In this document: piece by piece, positions 8,753-16,780 of the stretch | Numbering within the stretch: position 1 is the stretch's first letter | Layout: every line of letters starts with the position of its first letter | Source: JANQHS01 sp965227315 | Lineage (GTDB): Bacteria; Bacteroidota; Bacteroidia; Cytophagales; CCMP332 | Assembly (NCBI GenBank): GCA_965227315.1 | Contig: OZ245737.1 | Coordinates: 2,666,001-2,730,000, forward strand | Reading direction: 5' to 3' | DNA: 64,000 nucleotides | Made by a program: the position numbers and the translations under genes | Notes under the pieces: generated by a model | Told to the model about the DNA's origin: nothing | Seen by the model: the letters and a program-made list of their open reading frames with translations, nothing else | The model's database searches: none

Positions 8753-9613
8753 TCAATACCCTTGAAGCACATGATCCATGTGATATTGTATCAATCCCTG
8801 AATCGGCTTTTTTTCGATGACTCCCAACCTCATTCCCTCCACCTTTAGTGCCTCTTCCAGGATCTCCTGGTTATAATAGGCCACGGAACCAACGAAATTT
8901 ATAGGCACATCGGATGATTCCTTGAAACACCTGACATGAATATCTAGGAATTCTTTCAGGCCTTTCAGGATGAGTTCCTTCATGAAGCTATGCTGCTGAT
9001 GCTCTGAAACGAACCTCATATAACTGGCCAGGTATACATTCGCCCGAGTATTGTTATAGACCTCGGAAAAGAGCATATCCTTGTCTACAGAAAATTCCTT
9101 TTCAAATTCCTTTCTTAAGACTTCGGGTAGGGTCTTGTAAAAATATGCTCTGAGGAGCGCCTTGCCGAAATAACTCCCGCTTCCTTCATCCCCGAGGATA
9201 AAGGCAAGGGAAGGAACTTCTTCTCTTATCGATTCTCCATCGAAATAGCAACTGTTGGAGCCTGTGCCCAGGATGCAGGCTATGCCGGGTTCTCCCGAGT
9301 AGGTAGCATAGGCAGCTCCAACAAGATCATGATCAATGTGGATGTCACTTGAGGTAAAAAAGAGTTTTAACCCTTGTTCAATGATCTTGTTCTTTTCCGG
9401 TGATGAACAACCCGCCCCGTAGAAAAAGACCTTTTCTATCCTTTTTAATGGGGGAAAATGCCCTCTGTTTTTAAAGAGTTCTGCAGAGATGATTTCCTTG
9501 GTATGAAAGAATGGGTTGAAGCCCATGGTGCTAAAGATGCTAATGATCTCGCCGTCCGGTTGTATCAAGGCCCAATCGCATTTTGTCGAGCCGCTATCCG
9601 CTATGATTACCAC
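8753..9613 (-). CDS. BadF/BadG/BcrA/BcrD-type ATPase, N-acetylglucosamine kinase-like
   Basis: A 286-residue ASKHA-fold kinase. The N-terminal phosphate-1 loop reads ADSGSTKCDWA, the phosphate-2 region is ILGTGSNSCYFDG, and ILGDEGSGSYFGK matches the adenosine-proximal segment of GlcNAc kinases of the BcrAD_BadFG family. Family members of this size in Bacteroidota are usually annotated as N-acetylglucosamine kinase acting on amino sugars recycled from cell wall or diet. It lies 134 bases upstream of the glycan-binding lipoprotein on the same strand and may be co-transcribed with it. The amino-sugar substrate is inferred from family membership only. Confidence 0.82.
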   Translation of the reverse strand: MVIIADSGSTKCDWALIQPDGEIISIFSTMGFNPFFHTKEIISAELFKNRGHFPPLKRIEKVFFYGAGCSSPEKNKIIEQGLKLFFTSSDIHIDHDLVGAAYATYSGEPGIACILGTGSNSCYFDGESIREEVPSLAFILGDEGSGSYFGKALLRAYFYKTLPEVLRKEFEKEFSVDKDMLFSEVYNNTRANVYLASYMRFVSEHQQHSFMKELILKGLKEFLDIHVRCFKESSDVPINFVGSVAYYNQEILEEALKVEGMRLGVIEKKPIQGLIQYHMDHVLQGY

Positions 9614-9930
9614 TTGATATTACAGTTAAGTATTTGCTTATACCCTCAAAATTCTGTCCGATCATCAATATGAAAAACTTCATACCATCCCGAGACCGAT
9701 TTGGATTTTGAAGTCTCTCAGGAATAATTCCATTATCCACCCATGACCTTTACCACAATGTCTAAATCCAAATTTACGATCAATTGTTTGGTGTCAGGCT
9801 TGGAAGGAGCACTTTTTGGGCTTTTAGAAACGGGGAGGTCAAAAGGTTTTGGTGAATGTGAATTGGTCCTATGTGGGAATGCCTTACCTAACTCAGAGAA
9901 ACCCATGCCAGGCCTGGTTTTGAGCAAAAG
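9614..9930. other. Intergenic region upstream of the kinase, no gene recognised
   Basis: About 315 bases between the start of the BadF-type kinase and the terminator of tRNA-Ser. Both flanking genes are on the minus strand, so it probably holds the kinase promoter. An open frame crosses the region and the tRNA on the plus strand but looks non-coding (its end is just tRNA sequence). Confidence 0.5.
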
Positions 9931-9955
9931 AAAAACCCCGGCGTTTTTGCCGGGG
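9931..9955 (-). terminator. Rho-independent terminator after tRNA-Ser
   Basis: On the minus strand a CCCCGGC stem, AAAAAC-type loop and GCCGGGG stem are followed by TTTTT. The hairpin begins four bases after the tRNA 3' end. Confidence 0.85.
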
Positions 9956-9958
9956 CTG

Positions 9959-10043
9959 CAGAGGGTGAGGGATTCGAACCCCCGGTACCTCGCGGTACAA
10001 CGGTTTTCAAGACCGCCGCGTTCGACCACTCCGCCAACCCTCT
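9959..10043 (-). tRNA. tRNA-Ser (anticodon UGA)
   Basis: An 85-base class II tRNA. The acceptor stem AGAGGGT pairs perfectly with ACCCTCT. The anticodon loop CTTGAAA gives UGA, decoding UCA/UCG/UCU. There is a long variable arm (GTACCGCGAGGTAC-like) as expected for serine, and a T-arm GGGGGTTCGAATCCCT. The 3' CCA is not encoded (the genome reads G-CAG). Confidence 0.95.
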
Positions 10044-10047
10044 TTAA

Positions 10048-10073
10048 TTCGCCGAAATAATTTCAACGGCGAA
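10048..10073. repeat. Inverted repeat just upstream of tRNA-Ser
   Basis: TTCGCCG (10048-10054) and CGGCGAA (10067-10073) form a 7-bp perfect stem around a 12-base loop, five bases upstream of the tRNA 5' end on the minus strand. There is no T-run, so it is a weak terminator for yihY at best; it may also belong to the tRNA promoter region. Confidence 0.5.
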
Positions 10074-10163
10074 CGATGTTGAAAATCTCACCCAATGAAA
10101 TCGGGATCAATTATCGGCCTGCAAAACTAAACCACGTATGGCTAATTCTCAAGCAAATAAATA

Positions 10164-11123
10164 TTATTCTGAATGACCATTCTTTCCTTTGGCAAACCGT
10201 TCGAGGCGGTGGGCTTTTTCAATGCTGGCGTTCAATTCGAAACCCAACATGATAATGAAAGAGATGAAGTATAACCAAAGCATCAAACCGATAAAAGCCC
10301 CAATAGATCCATATAGCTTGTTATAGGTTGAGAAATTATTGAAATAGATCCCGTAGATGAGGGAGACAAGAATGGTCAGTGCCGTTGCCAGCAATGCTCC
10401 GGGAGAAAAGAATCCGGATCTCTTGTGGACCGAAGGTCCGAAGTAATACACGATCGCAAGTCCGATCAGGAATACCAGGATAATAACCAGATACTTAAAG
10501 AAGAACAGAGCATAAACCGTGATCTTATCCATCAGGAAGCCTTCGTCATGTAAATAATTGATCACAAACTTTCCGACAATGATCAATACGATTGCCACAA
10601 AAAGGATGGATATCAACAAATAGGTCAAACCAAGCGATGTCAGTCTTTGAATAAAATAATTCCTGGTCTCCTTGGTCTTGTACACCTTGTTGAAGGCACT
10701 GATCAAAAAATCCATTCCATTGGTGGCCAGGTATGTGGCGAGAAGAAACCCAAAAGACAGCAGTCCTCCCCGGGGTTTGCTTACTATATCACTTATGGTG
10801 CCTTCCATATTGATATACATTTGGGAAGGAACGATATCCGAAAGAAAATTGAGGATCATCATATCCAGGTTCTCGATCGGTATGTATGGGATCAAGGTAA
10901 ACAGGAAGATCATCGATGGAAAAAGCGCGAAAGTGAAGTTGAAAGCGATGGCGTAGGCAATGGTTGAGATATCATCTTTCCTCAGTTGATGATAGAATAC
11001 TTCGATGAGTGTCAGAAGCGAGATTTGCTTTTGCAACACCTGCTTTGTGCTCAGGTAAGAGACAGACCTGTGGAATAGCGGATGATCCTTAACCGCTTTG
11101 ATATAGTCGTTGATCTTAGTCAA
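10164..11123 (-). CDS. YihY/BrkB family inner-membrane protein
   Basis: A 319-residue membrane protein with about six hydrophobic segments and the YihY/UPF0761 pattern: an early DDISTIAYAIAFNFTFALFP-type segment, a central GFLLATYLATNG helix, FGPSVHKRSGFFSPGALLAT, and the conserved end YGSIGAFIGLMLWLYFISF. Family members were once called RNase BN, but that assignment was withdrawn; the function is unknown. Last gene of a three-gene run, overlapping the thioesterase gene by 8 bases. The C-terminus is charged and cytoplasmic-looking. Confidence 0.88.
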   Translation of the reverse strand: MTKINDYIKAVKDHPLFHRSVSYLSTKQVLQKQISLLTLIEVFYHQLRKDDISTIAYAIAFNFTFALFPSMIFLFTLIPYIPIENLDMMILNFLSDIVPSQMYINMEGTISDIVSKPRGGLLSFGFLLATYLATNGMDFLISAFNKVYKTKETRNYFIQRLTSLGLTYLLISILFVAIVLIIVGKFVINYLHDEGFLMDKITVYALFFFKYLVIILVFLIGLAIVYYFGPSVHKRSGFFSPGALLATALTILVSLIYGIYFNNFSTYNKLYGSIGAFIGLMLWLYFISFIIMLGFELNASIEKAHRLERFAKGKNGHSE

Positions 11124-11523
11124 AGGATTCCTTCAGTTTATCGATGAGGTATTTGGGAGGTTTTGTGGGCTTCCTGGTGTCTTTATCTACGAAAACCAGA
11201 ATGGTTTTTCCAATATGGATCAATTCCTTCTGATCGTTGTAGAATTCGTATTCAAATTCAAATTTAACACCGGGAATCTTTTTTACGAAAACCCTGATCT
11301 CTATAAGGTCATCATAATAGGCCGGAGCCAGATACTTTGACCAGTTTTCAAGAATGGGGAGTAGTATGCCCTCATCCTCAAGTCTTGAATAGGTCAGGCC
11401 TATGGATCTTAGTGCTTCCGTTCTGGCAACCTCATAGTATGAAATATAATTTCCATTGTAGGCATAACCCATACGATCCGTTTCCGAATAACGAACTCTG
11501 ACGCTGATTGTGTAACTGAACAT
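11116..11523 (-). CDS. Acyl-CoA thioesterase, 4HBT/YbgC-like hot-dog fold
   Basis: A 135-residue hot-dog domain protein. The N-terminal motif RYSETDRMGYAYNGNYISYYE is a variant of the 4-hydroxybenzoyl-CoA thioesterase signature (Y-x-D-T-D-x-x-G-x-V-x-x-x-x-Y), with Glu in place of the first Asp. It would hydrolyse acyl-CoA thioesters in the cytoplasm. Its ATG overlaps the mltG stop (TAATG) and its end overlaps yihY, so the three form one transcript. Substrate chain length cannot be predicted. Confidence 0.87.
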   Translation of the reverse strand: MFSYTISVRVRYSETDRMGYAYNGNYISYYEVARTEALRSIGLTYSRLEDEGILLPILENWSKYLAPAYYDDLIEIRVFVKKIPGVKFEFEYEFYNDQKELIHIGKTILVFVDKDTRKPTKPPKYLIDKLKESFD

Positions 11524-12572
11524 TAGCGATAGATCCTCCTTTGATTCAGGGCATTCTGATACCTTCTGGCATTGTTGTTATGATCCCGAAGATTGGTGGC
11601 AAAATTATGCTTGCCAGAGAAGTCCTCTTTGGCGCAGAAATAGATGTAATCGCTTTGCTGATAATTCAAAACGGCATCCAGTGTTCCGATTTCAGGAAGG
11701 TTTATTGGGCCAGGCGGAAGACCTGCATACATATAGGTATTGTATGGAGAATCGACCTGCTTATGAACTGTCAGTACCCGATTAATGCTGAAATCTCCGA
11801 TGGCATAGACCACGGTGGGATCGGCCTGAAGTTTCATCCCCCTATTCAGTCTATTGATATAGACCCCGGCAATGATGGGCTTTTCTTCAGAAAGATTGGT
11901 TTCGGCTTGAACTATGGAAGCCAATACCGAGACCTCAACGGGGCTGAGTCCGATCTCCTTCGCCTTGTCCTTTCTTTCGGTTGTCCAGAATTTCTTATAT
12001 TCCTCGTTCATCCTTTTGAAAAAATGTGCTGGAGAGATATTCCAGTAAACTTCATAGGTATTGGGGAGAAACATCGCGAGGAAATTTGCAGAATCAAACC
12101 CGAATTGTTCCGCTGTGTTAGGATCAGCATATGTTTCCAAAAAGGAATCCTGGTCCATTTCCAGGTTTTCGCTCGCACGTTCCGCGATATCCGCCGGTAT
12201 TCGCACATTGTTCAGCACCACCGAAACGGGTTTTTGCATACCCCCCCTGAGCATTCGTATGACCTCTATATTGGTCATATTAGGCTGAAGCAGATAATGT
12301 CCCGAACGGATGTTTTTTTGGTACTTCATCAGCTTCGATACAAATCCAAAAGAAACAGGATCCTTTAGAATTCTTTGATGATCCAGTATGGCGATCAACT
12401 CATTGAAGTTCGTTCCTGAAGGAATGGTAATTTCGGCCTCCTGCCTTCCAACAAGGATATTTGGAGAAAAGAATACCTGGTAGAAATAGAAACTGAATGA
12501 AATGATCATGACGGCACTGAACAGCATCAGGCCGAACTGTATTTTTCTTCTTTTTGTGAGGAAATCGTCCAT
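11523..12572 (-). CDS. mltG: Endolytic murein transglycosylase MltG (YceG)
   Basis: A 349-residue membrane-anchored protein: cytoplasmic N-terminus, one transmembrane helix at about 12-34, a LysM-like segment and the YceG domain. The catalytic region reads ASIVQAETNLSEEKPIIAGVYINRL and is followed by GMKLQADPTVVYAIGD, both hallmarks of MltG. Family knowledge: it cuts nascent peptidoglycan glycan strands and sets their length. First gene of the operon with the thioesterase and yihY. The residue just before the conserved A-E-T, usually acidic or Lys in relatives, is Gln here; the conserved Glu is kept. Confidence 0.93.
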   Translation of the reverse strand: MDDFLTKRRKIQFGLMLFSAVMIISFSFYFYQVFFSPNILVGRQEAEITIPSGTNFNELIAILDHQRILKDPVSFGFVSKLMKYQKNIRSGHYLLQPNMTNIEVIRMLRGGMQKPVSVVLNNVRIPADIAERASENLEMDQDSFLETYADPNTAEQFGFDSANFLAMFLPNTYEVYWNISPAHFFKRMNEEYKKFWTTERKDKAKEIGLSPVEVSVLASIVQAETNLSEEKPIIAGVYINRLNRGMKLQADPTVVYAIGDFSINRVLTVHKQVDSPYNTYMYAGLPPGPINLPEIGTLDAVLNYQQSDYIYFCAKEDFSGKHNFATNLRDHNNNARRYQNALNQRRIYR

Positions 12573-12642
12573 TTGAAATTACGATCGCAAAATTAGGCTC
12601 TATTCGAAAAAAGATTTACAATTCCTTAATATTACATCGGTC

Positions 12643-12670
12643 AACCTACCCTTTTGCATTTGTAGGTTTG
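12643..12670 (+). promoter_or_regulatory. Putative promoter with overlapping inverted repeat for the T9SS exoprotein
   Basis: TAGGTTTG at 12663-12670 matches the Bacteroidota -7 consensus TAnnTTTG exactly and would place transcription start about 23 bases before the ATG at 12700. No clean TTTG -33 element is present at the usual distance. AACCTAC (12643-12649) and GTAGGTT (12662-12668) form an inverted repeat overlapping the -7 element, which could be an operator. Confidence 0.45.
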
Positions 12671-12699
12671 CCGCTCATTTTGGAAAAAGCACATTTAAC

Positions 12700-15600
12700 A
12701 TGAAAAAGTTTACTTCAGCCTTAAACCTAGGTTTATTTCTCCTTTCATTTTTATCCTTTTCACAATTACACGCTACTACTCATAACGTTTCTGTTATGAA
12801 TTTTGGCTTCACTCCTTCCGCATTGAACATCACCCAGGGAGATACGGTGATCTGGACTCTGATGAGCGGCAGCCACAATGTGAATGGGACACAGGCAACC
12901 TTTCCCGCTAATCCTGCTTCATTTGGTGGTTTCCCCGCCAGTTCAGGATGGGCGCCATACGAATTTGTCTTCGCCATACCAGGTTCGTATAACTACCAAT
13001 GCGACCCACATTCCGGAGCCATGCAGGGAACAATTATGGTAGCACCAGCCCCGGCGGGCGGAGGCTGCGATCTTTTTATCTCCGAGTACATTGAAGGTTC
13101 AAGCAACAACAAAGCCATCGAATTGTACAACCCTACTTCTTCAGCCATAGACTTGTCCGACTATGAGATGAAAAGAGCCAATAACGGAAGTACATCTTAT
13201 GGTTCTACTTTGGGGATGTCAGGTCTGCTTGGCCCCTATGAGACTTACCTCATTGCTAACCCCTCTGCCGATTCCGCATTGTTGGGTATAGCCGATACTA
13301 CTGATGGGATCACATTTTTCAACGGAAACGATGTACTTCATTTGTTCCACATTCCTTCAGGAGATTTGATCGATGTCGTTGGTAAATTGGGTGAAGATTC
13401 TATTTGGACCGTTCCCGGAGTAAATGGTGTTACAGGATCAACTGGTGAACACACTCTCGTGAGAGCTGGGTTTGTTACGGGTGGAGATTCTTCCTGGAGC
13501 GTGGTTCGCCATGAATGGTATGTTTTTCCTCAAAATGAGTTTGGTTATTTCGGGCACCATAATGGCGCTGCCTGCGGAAGCTCTATCCCTGCATATATGA
13601 TCAGTGAGGTCAAAGGATTTGATGCGAACGGGGTAGCAGATTCCAATGGCGTCGAATGTCAGTTGACAGGGGTTATTCATAATCCTGATCAAGGGTTTTT
13701 TGACGTCGAATTTGCCTTTCAGGACGGAAGTGCCGGTATTTGGCTGGAAGGAAATCCATCGCCCGATTATTCGCCAATCGCCGAAGGAGACCTGATCAGG
13801 GCCTGGGGTAGGATCAATTTCAGTTCGGGTGTTACCGAGTTCGATCCGGATTCCATGGTGCTGATCTCAGCCGGTAATCCTCTTTTCACTGCGGAGAAGA
13901 TGGATACCATCAACGAGTACACGGAAGGCCGTTATATCAGGATTGACAGCGCCAGAATGCTGAACGTAAACCCGGGAGATACATTCGCCATCGCCGGAGG
14001 TGGGGTAAACTATACTTTTGTGACGCTTCAAATGGATACCTTCCAAATAAGGGTGGATCGTAACTACGAGGACGACTGGAACGGGAATCCTCTCCCTACC
14101 GGTCTTTTCAATATGGTCGGAATCGGAAGTCAGTTTGACGGATCATCACCCCACTTCGATAACTATCAGATCTTCCCAAGCCGTTATTCGGATTTGGAGA
14201 TCCTGTCAGTAGCAGGAGAGGCAATTTCATTTGCCGGTTCTTCGGGTTCGGTCCCGGAAAACGGTGCTAGCCATCTGGTTCTTGTTACCGTTGCGGATAC
14301 TTTAAATTCACCTTCGACTGTTGAGGTTAATCACACGGGCGGAACAGCCGTTTCAGGTGTGGATTTCACGTTTAATGATACTACACTTAACTTCTCCGCC
14401 GGGGAAATGGATAGTTTCTGGTTGGAAGTAACGATCATAGACAATGCCGTGGCCAACCCTGATAGAACGGTGATCTTGAGTCTTCAAAATCTTAGCGGAA
14501 GTGCGGTTTACGGAATAGATACTGTTTACACCTTGACGATTGTCAATGATGATATTCCGGTTTACACTCTGGGTCAGATCAGGGGTAATGATACCGATGG
14601 CATCGCAGACTCAATTGGTGTAACATGTGGAGCCTATGCGACTGTACTAGGTCCTGATATAGGTGGATCCAATGGAATCGTTACACTTTATGACGGCACT
14701 GGTGGGATCGGTGTATTCCAGGGTGGCGGATTCACACCCGCTCTTGCTGAAGGTGATTCCATTTTCATTGAAGGAACTGTCAGCCAGTTCAATGGCCTGT
14801 CACAGTTTTCTCCGGTTGTTTCGTTTACGATTATTTCAAGTGCGAACCCTCTTCCGACTCCTGCGGTGGTAACCGCATTGGGTGAATCTACTGAATCAAA
14901 TCTGATTCGGATCAATGGACTTTCGGTAGTTGACACGACTTCAAATACAGGTTCCGGAATAACGATTAGGGTAACCAATATGGCCGATACATTCGCGATG
15001 CGGATCGATGCGGACGCTCCCGTTTATGGAACTGTAATCCCGGCAAATTTTGATGCGATCGGAATTGGAAGTCAGTTTGATAACTCCGGATCGCCATATA
15101 CTGCCGGATATCAGTTTTTGCCCAGGCATCCTGCCGACATCATTCCTATCACTAACCCTGGTCCGACCATTCCTACGTATGAAATTGGGGATGTGACCGG
15201 ATTGGATTCCAATTTTGCGCCTGATTCAATCGGGGTGGAATGCAAGTTGATTGGTTTGGCTTATGGGATCAATTTCGGAGCATCAGGAAATGGTCTGACC
15301 TTTACGCTGATTGATGAAGTCAATGATGATGATGGGATCCAGGTTTATGATGCCTCTCAGAGCTTTGGTTATACCGTAGCGGACGGTGATGAGATCCGTG
15401 TCATTGGTGAGATTGGATTTTTCAATGGTATGACGAGGATCCTGCCTGATTCAATTGTGGTGATCAGCACCGGAAACAGCATTAAAAGCCCTGTTGCTGT
15501 CACTACGCTGGATGAATTCTCAGAGTCCAATCTAGTTGTGAGGCAAGGTAATTATGTTTCAGAGGGTCTTTGGGCGAATGGTACCACGGCGAGCTTTGTG

Positions 15601-16062
15601 GTCAGGTTCGTATCCCTAACCACCAATACAGATACGTTTACCGTACGGGTTGATAATGATTGCGATCTGTTCACAGCTTCTGAGCCAATTGATGGGAATC
15701 CTTACGAGATTACCGGACTGGGATCTCAGAATGATCCGGCATCTCCTTGGGATTCCAGGTATGAGTTGATGCCGAGAAGTTCAGCTGATCTGGTTTCCTT
15801 GTCAAGCATTAACCCTGTTTCATCGGCCGATAACTTTAGGCTTTATCCGGTTCCATCATCCGGAATAATGAATCTCGATATTTCAGAAGATGGGTTTGAA
15901 GAGGTTCAGGTTATGGACATGATCGGAAATATCATGTTCACCAGGGAGATCAGCAAAGGTCATAACGTTCTGGATCTTGGCTCCCTGCCTTCAGGGAATT
16001 ACCTGATCAAAGCATCGGGTGATACAAGGGTTGAGACCAGGAAAATTACGATTGTGAAATAG
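12700..16062 (+). CDS. Secreted multidomain protein: plastocyanin-like, lamin-tail, Calx-beta, T9SS sorting domain
   Basis: A 1120-residue exoprotein. Signal peptide 1-25. Residues 26-115 are a plastocyanin-like domain with the four type-1 copper ligands His59, Cys101, His104 and Met108 (C-x2-H-x3-M). Residues about 122-265 fit a lamin-tail domain (LFISEYIEGSSNNKAIELYN). About 508-617 is a Calx-beta domain. Three copies of an unnamed OB-like module begin near 297, 618 and 823 with the pattern (G/S)-(D/E/Q)-(V/I)-x-G-x-D-x-(D/N)-x-x-x-(P/A)-D-S-x-G-V. The last 75 residues are a type IX secretion C-terminal domain (FRLYPVPSSG to the final KITIVK). It should be exported and attached or released at the cell surface. 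No catalytic domain is recognised. The neighbouring mltG operon is divergent. Confidence 0.88.
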   Translation: MKKFTSALNLGLFLLSFLSFSQLHATTHNVSVMNFGFTPSALNITQGDTVIWTLMSGSHNVNGTQATFPANPASFGGFPASSGWAPYEFVFAIPGSYNYQCDPHSGAMQGTIMVAPAPAGGGCDLFISEYIEGSSNNKAIELYNPTSSAIDLSDYEMKRANNGSTSYGSTLGMSGLLGPYETYLIANPSADSALLGIADTTDGITFFNGNDVLHLFHIPSGDLIDVVGKLGEDSIWTVPGVNGVTGSTGEHTLVRAGFVTGGDSSWSVVRHEWYVFPQNEFGYFGHHNGAACGSSIPAYMISEVKGFDANGVADSNGVECQLTGVIHNPDQGFFDVEFAFQDGSAGIWLEGNPSPDYSPIAEGDLIRAWGRINFSSGVTEFDPDSMVLISAGNPLFTAEKMDTINEYTEGRYIRIDSARMLNVNPGDTFAIAGGGVNYTFVTLQMDTFQIRVDRNYEDDWNGNPLPTGLFNMVGIGSQFDGSSPHFDNYQIFPSRYSDLEILSVAGEAISFAGSSGSVPENGASHLVLVTVADTLNSPSTVEVNHTGGTAVSGVDFTFNDTTLNFSAGEMDSFWLEVTIIDNAVANPDRTVILSLQNLSGSAVYGIDTVYTLTIVNDDIPVYTLGQIRGNDTDGIADSIGVTCGAYATVLGPDIGGSNGIVTLYDGTGGIGVFQGGGFTPALAEGDSIFIEGTVSQFNGLSQFSPVVSFTIISSANPLPTPAVVTALGESTESNLIRINGLSVVDTTSNTGSGITIRVTNMADTFAMRIDADAPVYGTVIPANFDAIGIGSQFDNSGSPYTAGYQFLPRHPADIIPITNPGPTIPTYEIGDVTGLDSNFAPDSIGVECKLIGLAYGINFGASGNGLTFTLIDEVNDDDGIQVYDASQSFGYTVADGDEIRVIGEIGFFNGMTRILPDSIVVISTGNSIKSPVAVTTLDEFSESNLVVRQGNYVSEGLWANGTTASFVVRFVSLTTNTDTFTVRVDNDCDLFTASEPIDGNPYEITGLGSQNDPASPWDSRYELMPRSSADLVSLSSINPVSSADNFRLYPVPSSGIMNLDISEDGFEEVQVMDMIGNIMFTREISKGHNVLDLGSLPSGNYLIKASGDTRVETRKITIVK

Positions 16063-16083
16063 GGAATGAGTTCCCATTAAATA

Positions 16084-16121
16084 CCCCGGATTCAAATCAT
16101 TTGAGTTCGGGTTTTTTTTTA
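16084..16121 (+). terminator. Rho-independent terminator of the T9SS exoprotein
   Basis: CCCGGATTCAAA (16085-16096) pairs with TTTGAGTTCGGG (16100-16111), 12 pairs with two G-T wobbles and a 3-base loop, followed by about nine T. Confidence 0.85.
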
Positions 16122-16156
16122 TTCCGGCAATTTGACATTTTGGCTGTCAATTAGCT

Positions 16157-16780
16157 ATGGCAGCAGAATTCCTCAAGATACACCCGCAAAACCCGGAACC
16201 AAGAAAGATTGACAGGGCTGTGACAATTCTAAGCAAAGGAGGCATTGTGATCTACCCGACCGATACCATCTATGGAATTGGTTGCGATATCTACAATAAG
16301 AAGGCTGTGACCAAACTGATTCAGGCGCTCGGATTAAAGTCAAAGAATCTCAACCTTTCCTTTATCTGTAATGATCTCAGCCATATTTCCAACTATGTTC
16401 GGAGGATCAACAATGATGTTTTCAAGATGATGAAGCATTACCTGCCAGGCCCTTTTACCTTTATTCTTGATGCTTCAAACAATGTTCCCAAGATACTAGA
16501 TGCCAAAAAGAAAACCGTGGGGATCAGAATACCAGACAATGAGATCGCAAGGCAGATCGTAAGGGAACTCGGAAATCCGGTGATCACCACTACGCTCAAA
16601 TCAGATGATGAGATCCTGACCTATCCTACCGATCCTGAAGAGATCCGGGAACGTTATCAGCACATGGCTGACCTGATCATCGATGGTGGCTATGGTCATA
16701 ATGTGCCTTCAACCATTATTGATTGTACGGGGAACGACCCTGAAATAATAAGACAGGGCCTGGGTGAGATCAATCTCTAG
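16157..16780 (+). CDS. Sua5/YciO/YrdC-family protein, YciO-like
   Basis: A 207-residue protein of the threonylcarbamoyl-AMP synthase superfamily. Seen: the KGGIVIYPTDTIYGIGCD motif for nucleotide and threonine binding, LPGPFTFIL, and VGIRIPDN. The start (FLKIHPQNPEPR) and the ending IRQGLGEI resemble E. coli YciO more than TsaC. TsaC family members make threonylcarbamoyl-AMP for the t6A37 modification of tRNAs; YciO-type paralogs have weaker or uncertain activity. One of the usual basic residues (K-x-R after the PTDT motif) reads KSKN here, so activity is not assured. Its stop overlaps that of the GWxTD gene at CTAG (16777-16780). Confidence 0.87.
   Translation: MAAEFLKIHPQNPEPRKIDRAVTILSKGGIVIYPTDTIYGIGCDIYNKKAVTKLIQALGLKSKNLNLSFICNDLSHISNYVRRINNDVFKMMKHYLPGPFTFILDASNNVPKILDAKKKTVGIRIPDNEIARQIVRELGNPVITTTLKSDDEILTYPTDPEEIRERYQHMADLIIDGGYGHNVPSTIIDCTGNDPEIIRQGLGEINL

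Noticed and set aside
8619..8756. N-terminal extension of the glycogen-binding-like lipoprotein
   Set aside because: It precedes a clean lipoprotein signal peptide and overlaps the upstream kinase gene.
9743..10060. Plus-strand open frame of 105 codons over the tRNA-Ser region
   Set aside because: Its end is antisense tRNA sequence and a terminator; such frames arise by chance over serine tRNAs. No start signal or family.
11541..12368. 275-codon open frame antisense to mltG
   Set aside because: It runs opposite a clear MltG gene and shows no family pattern; codon content mirrors the real gene.
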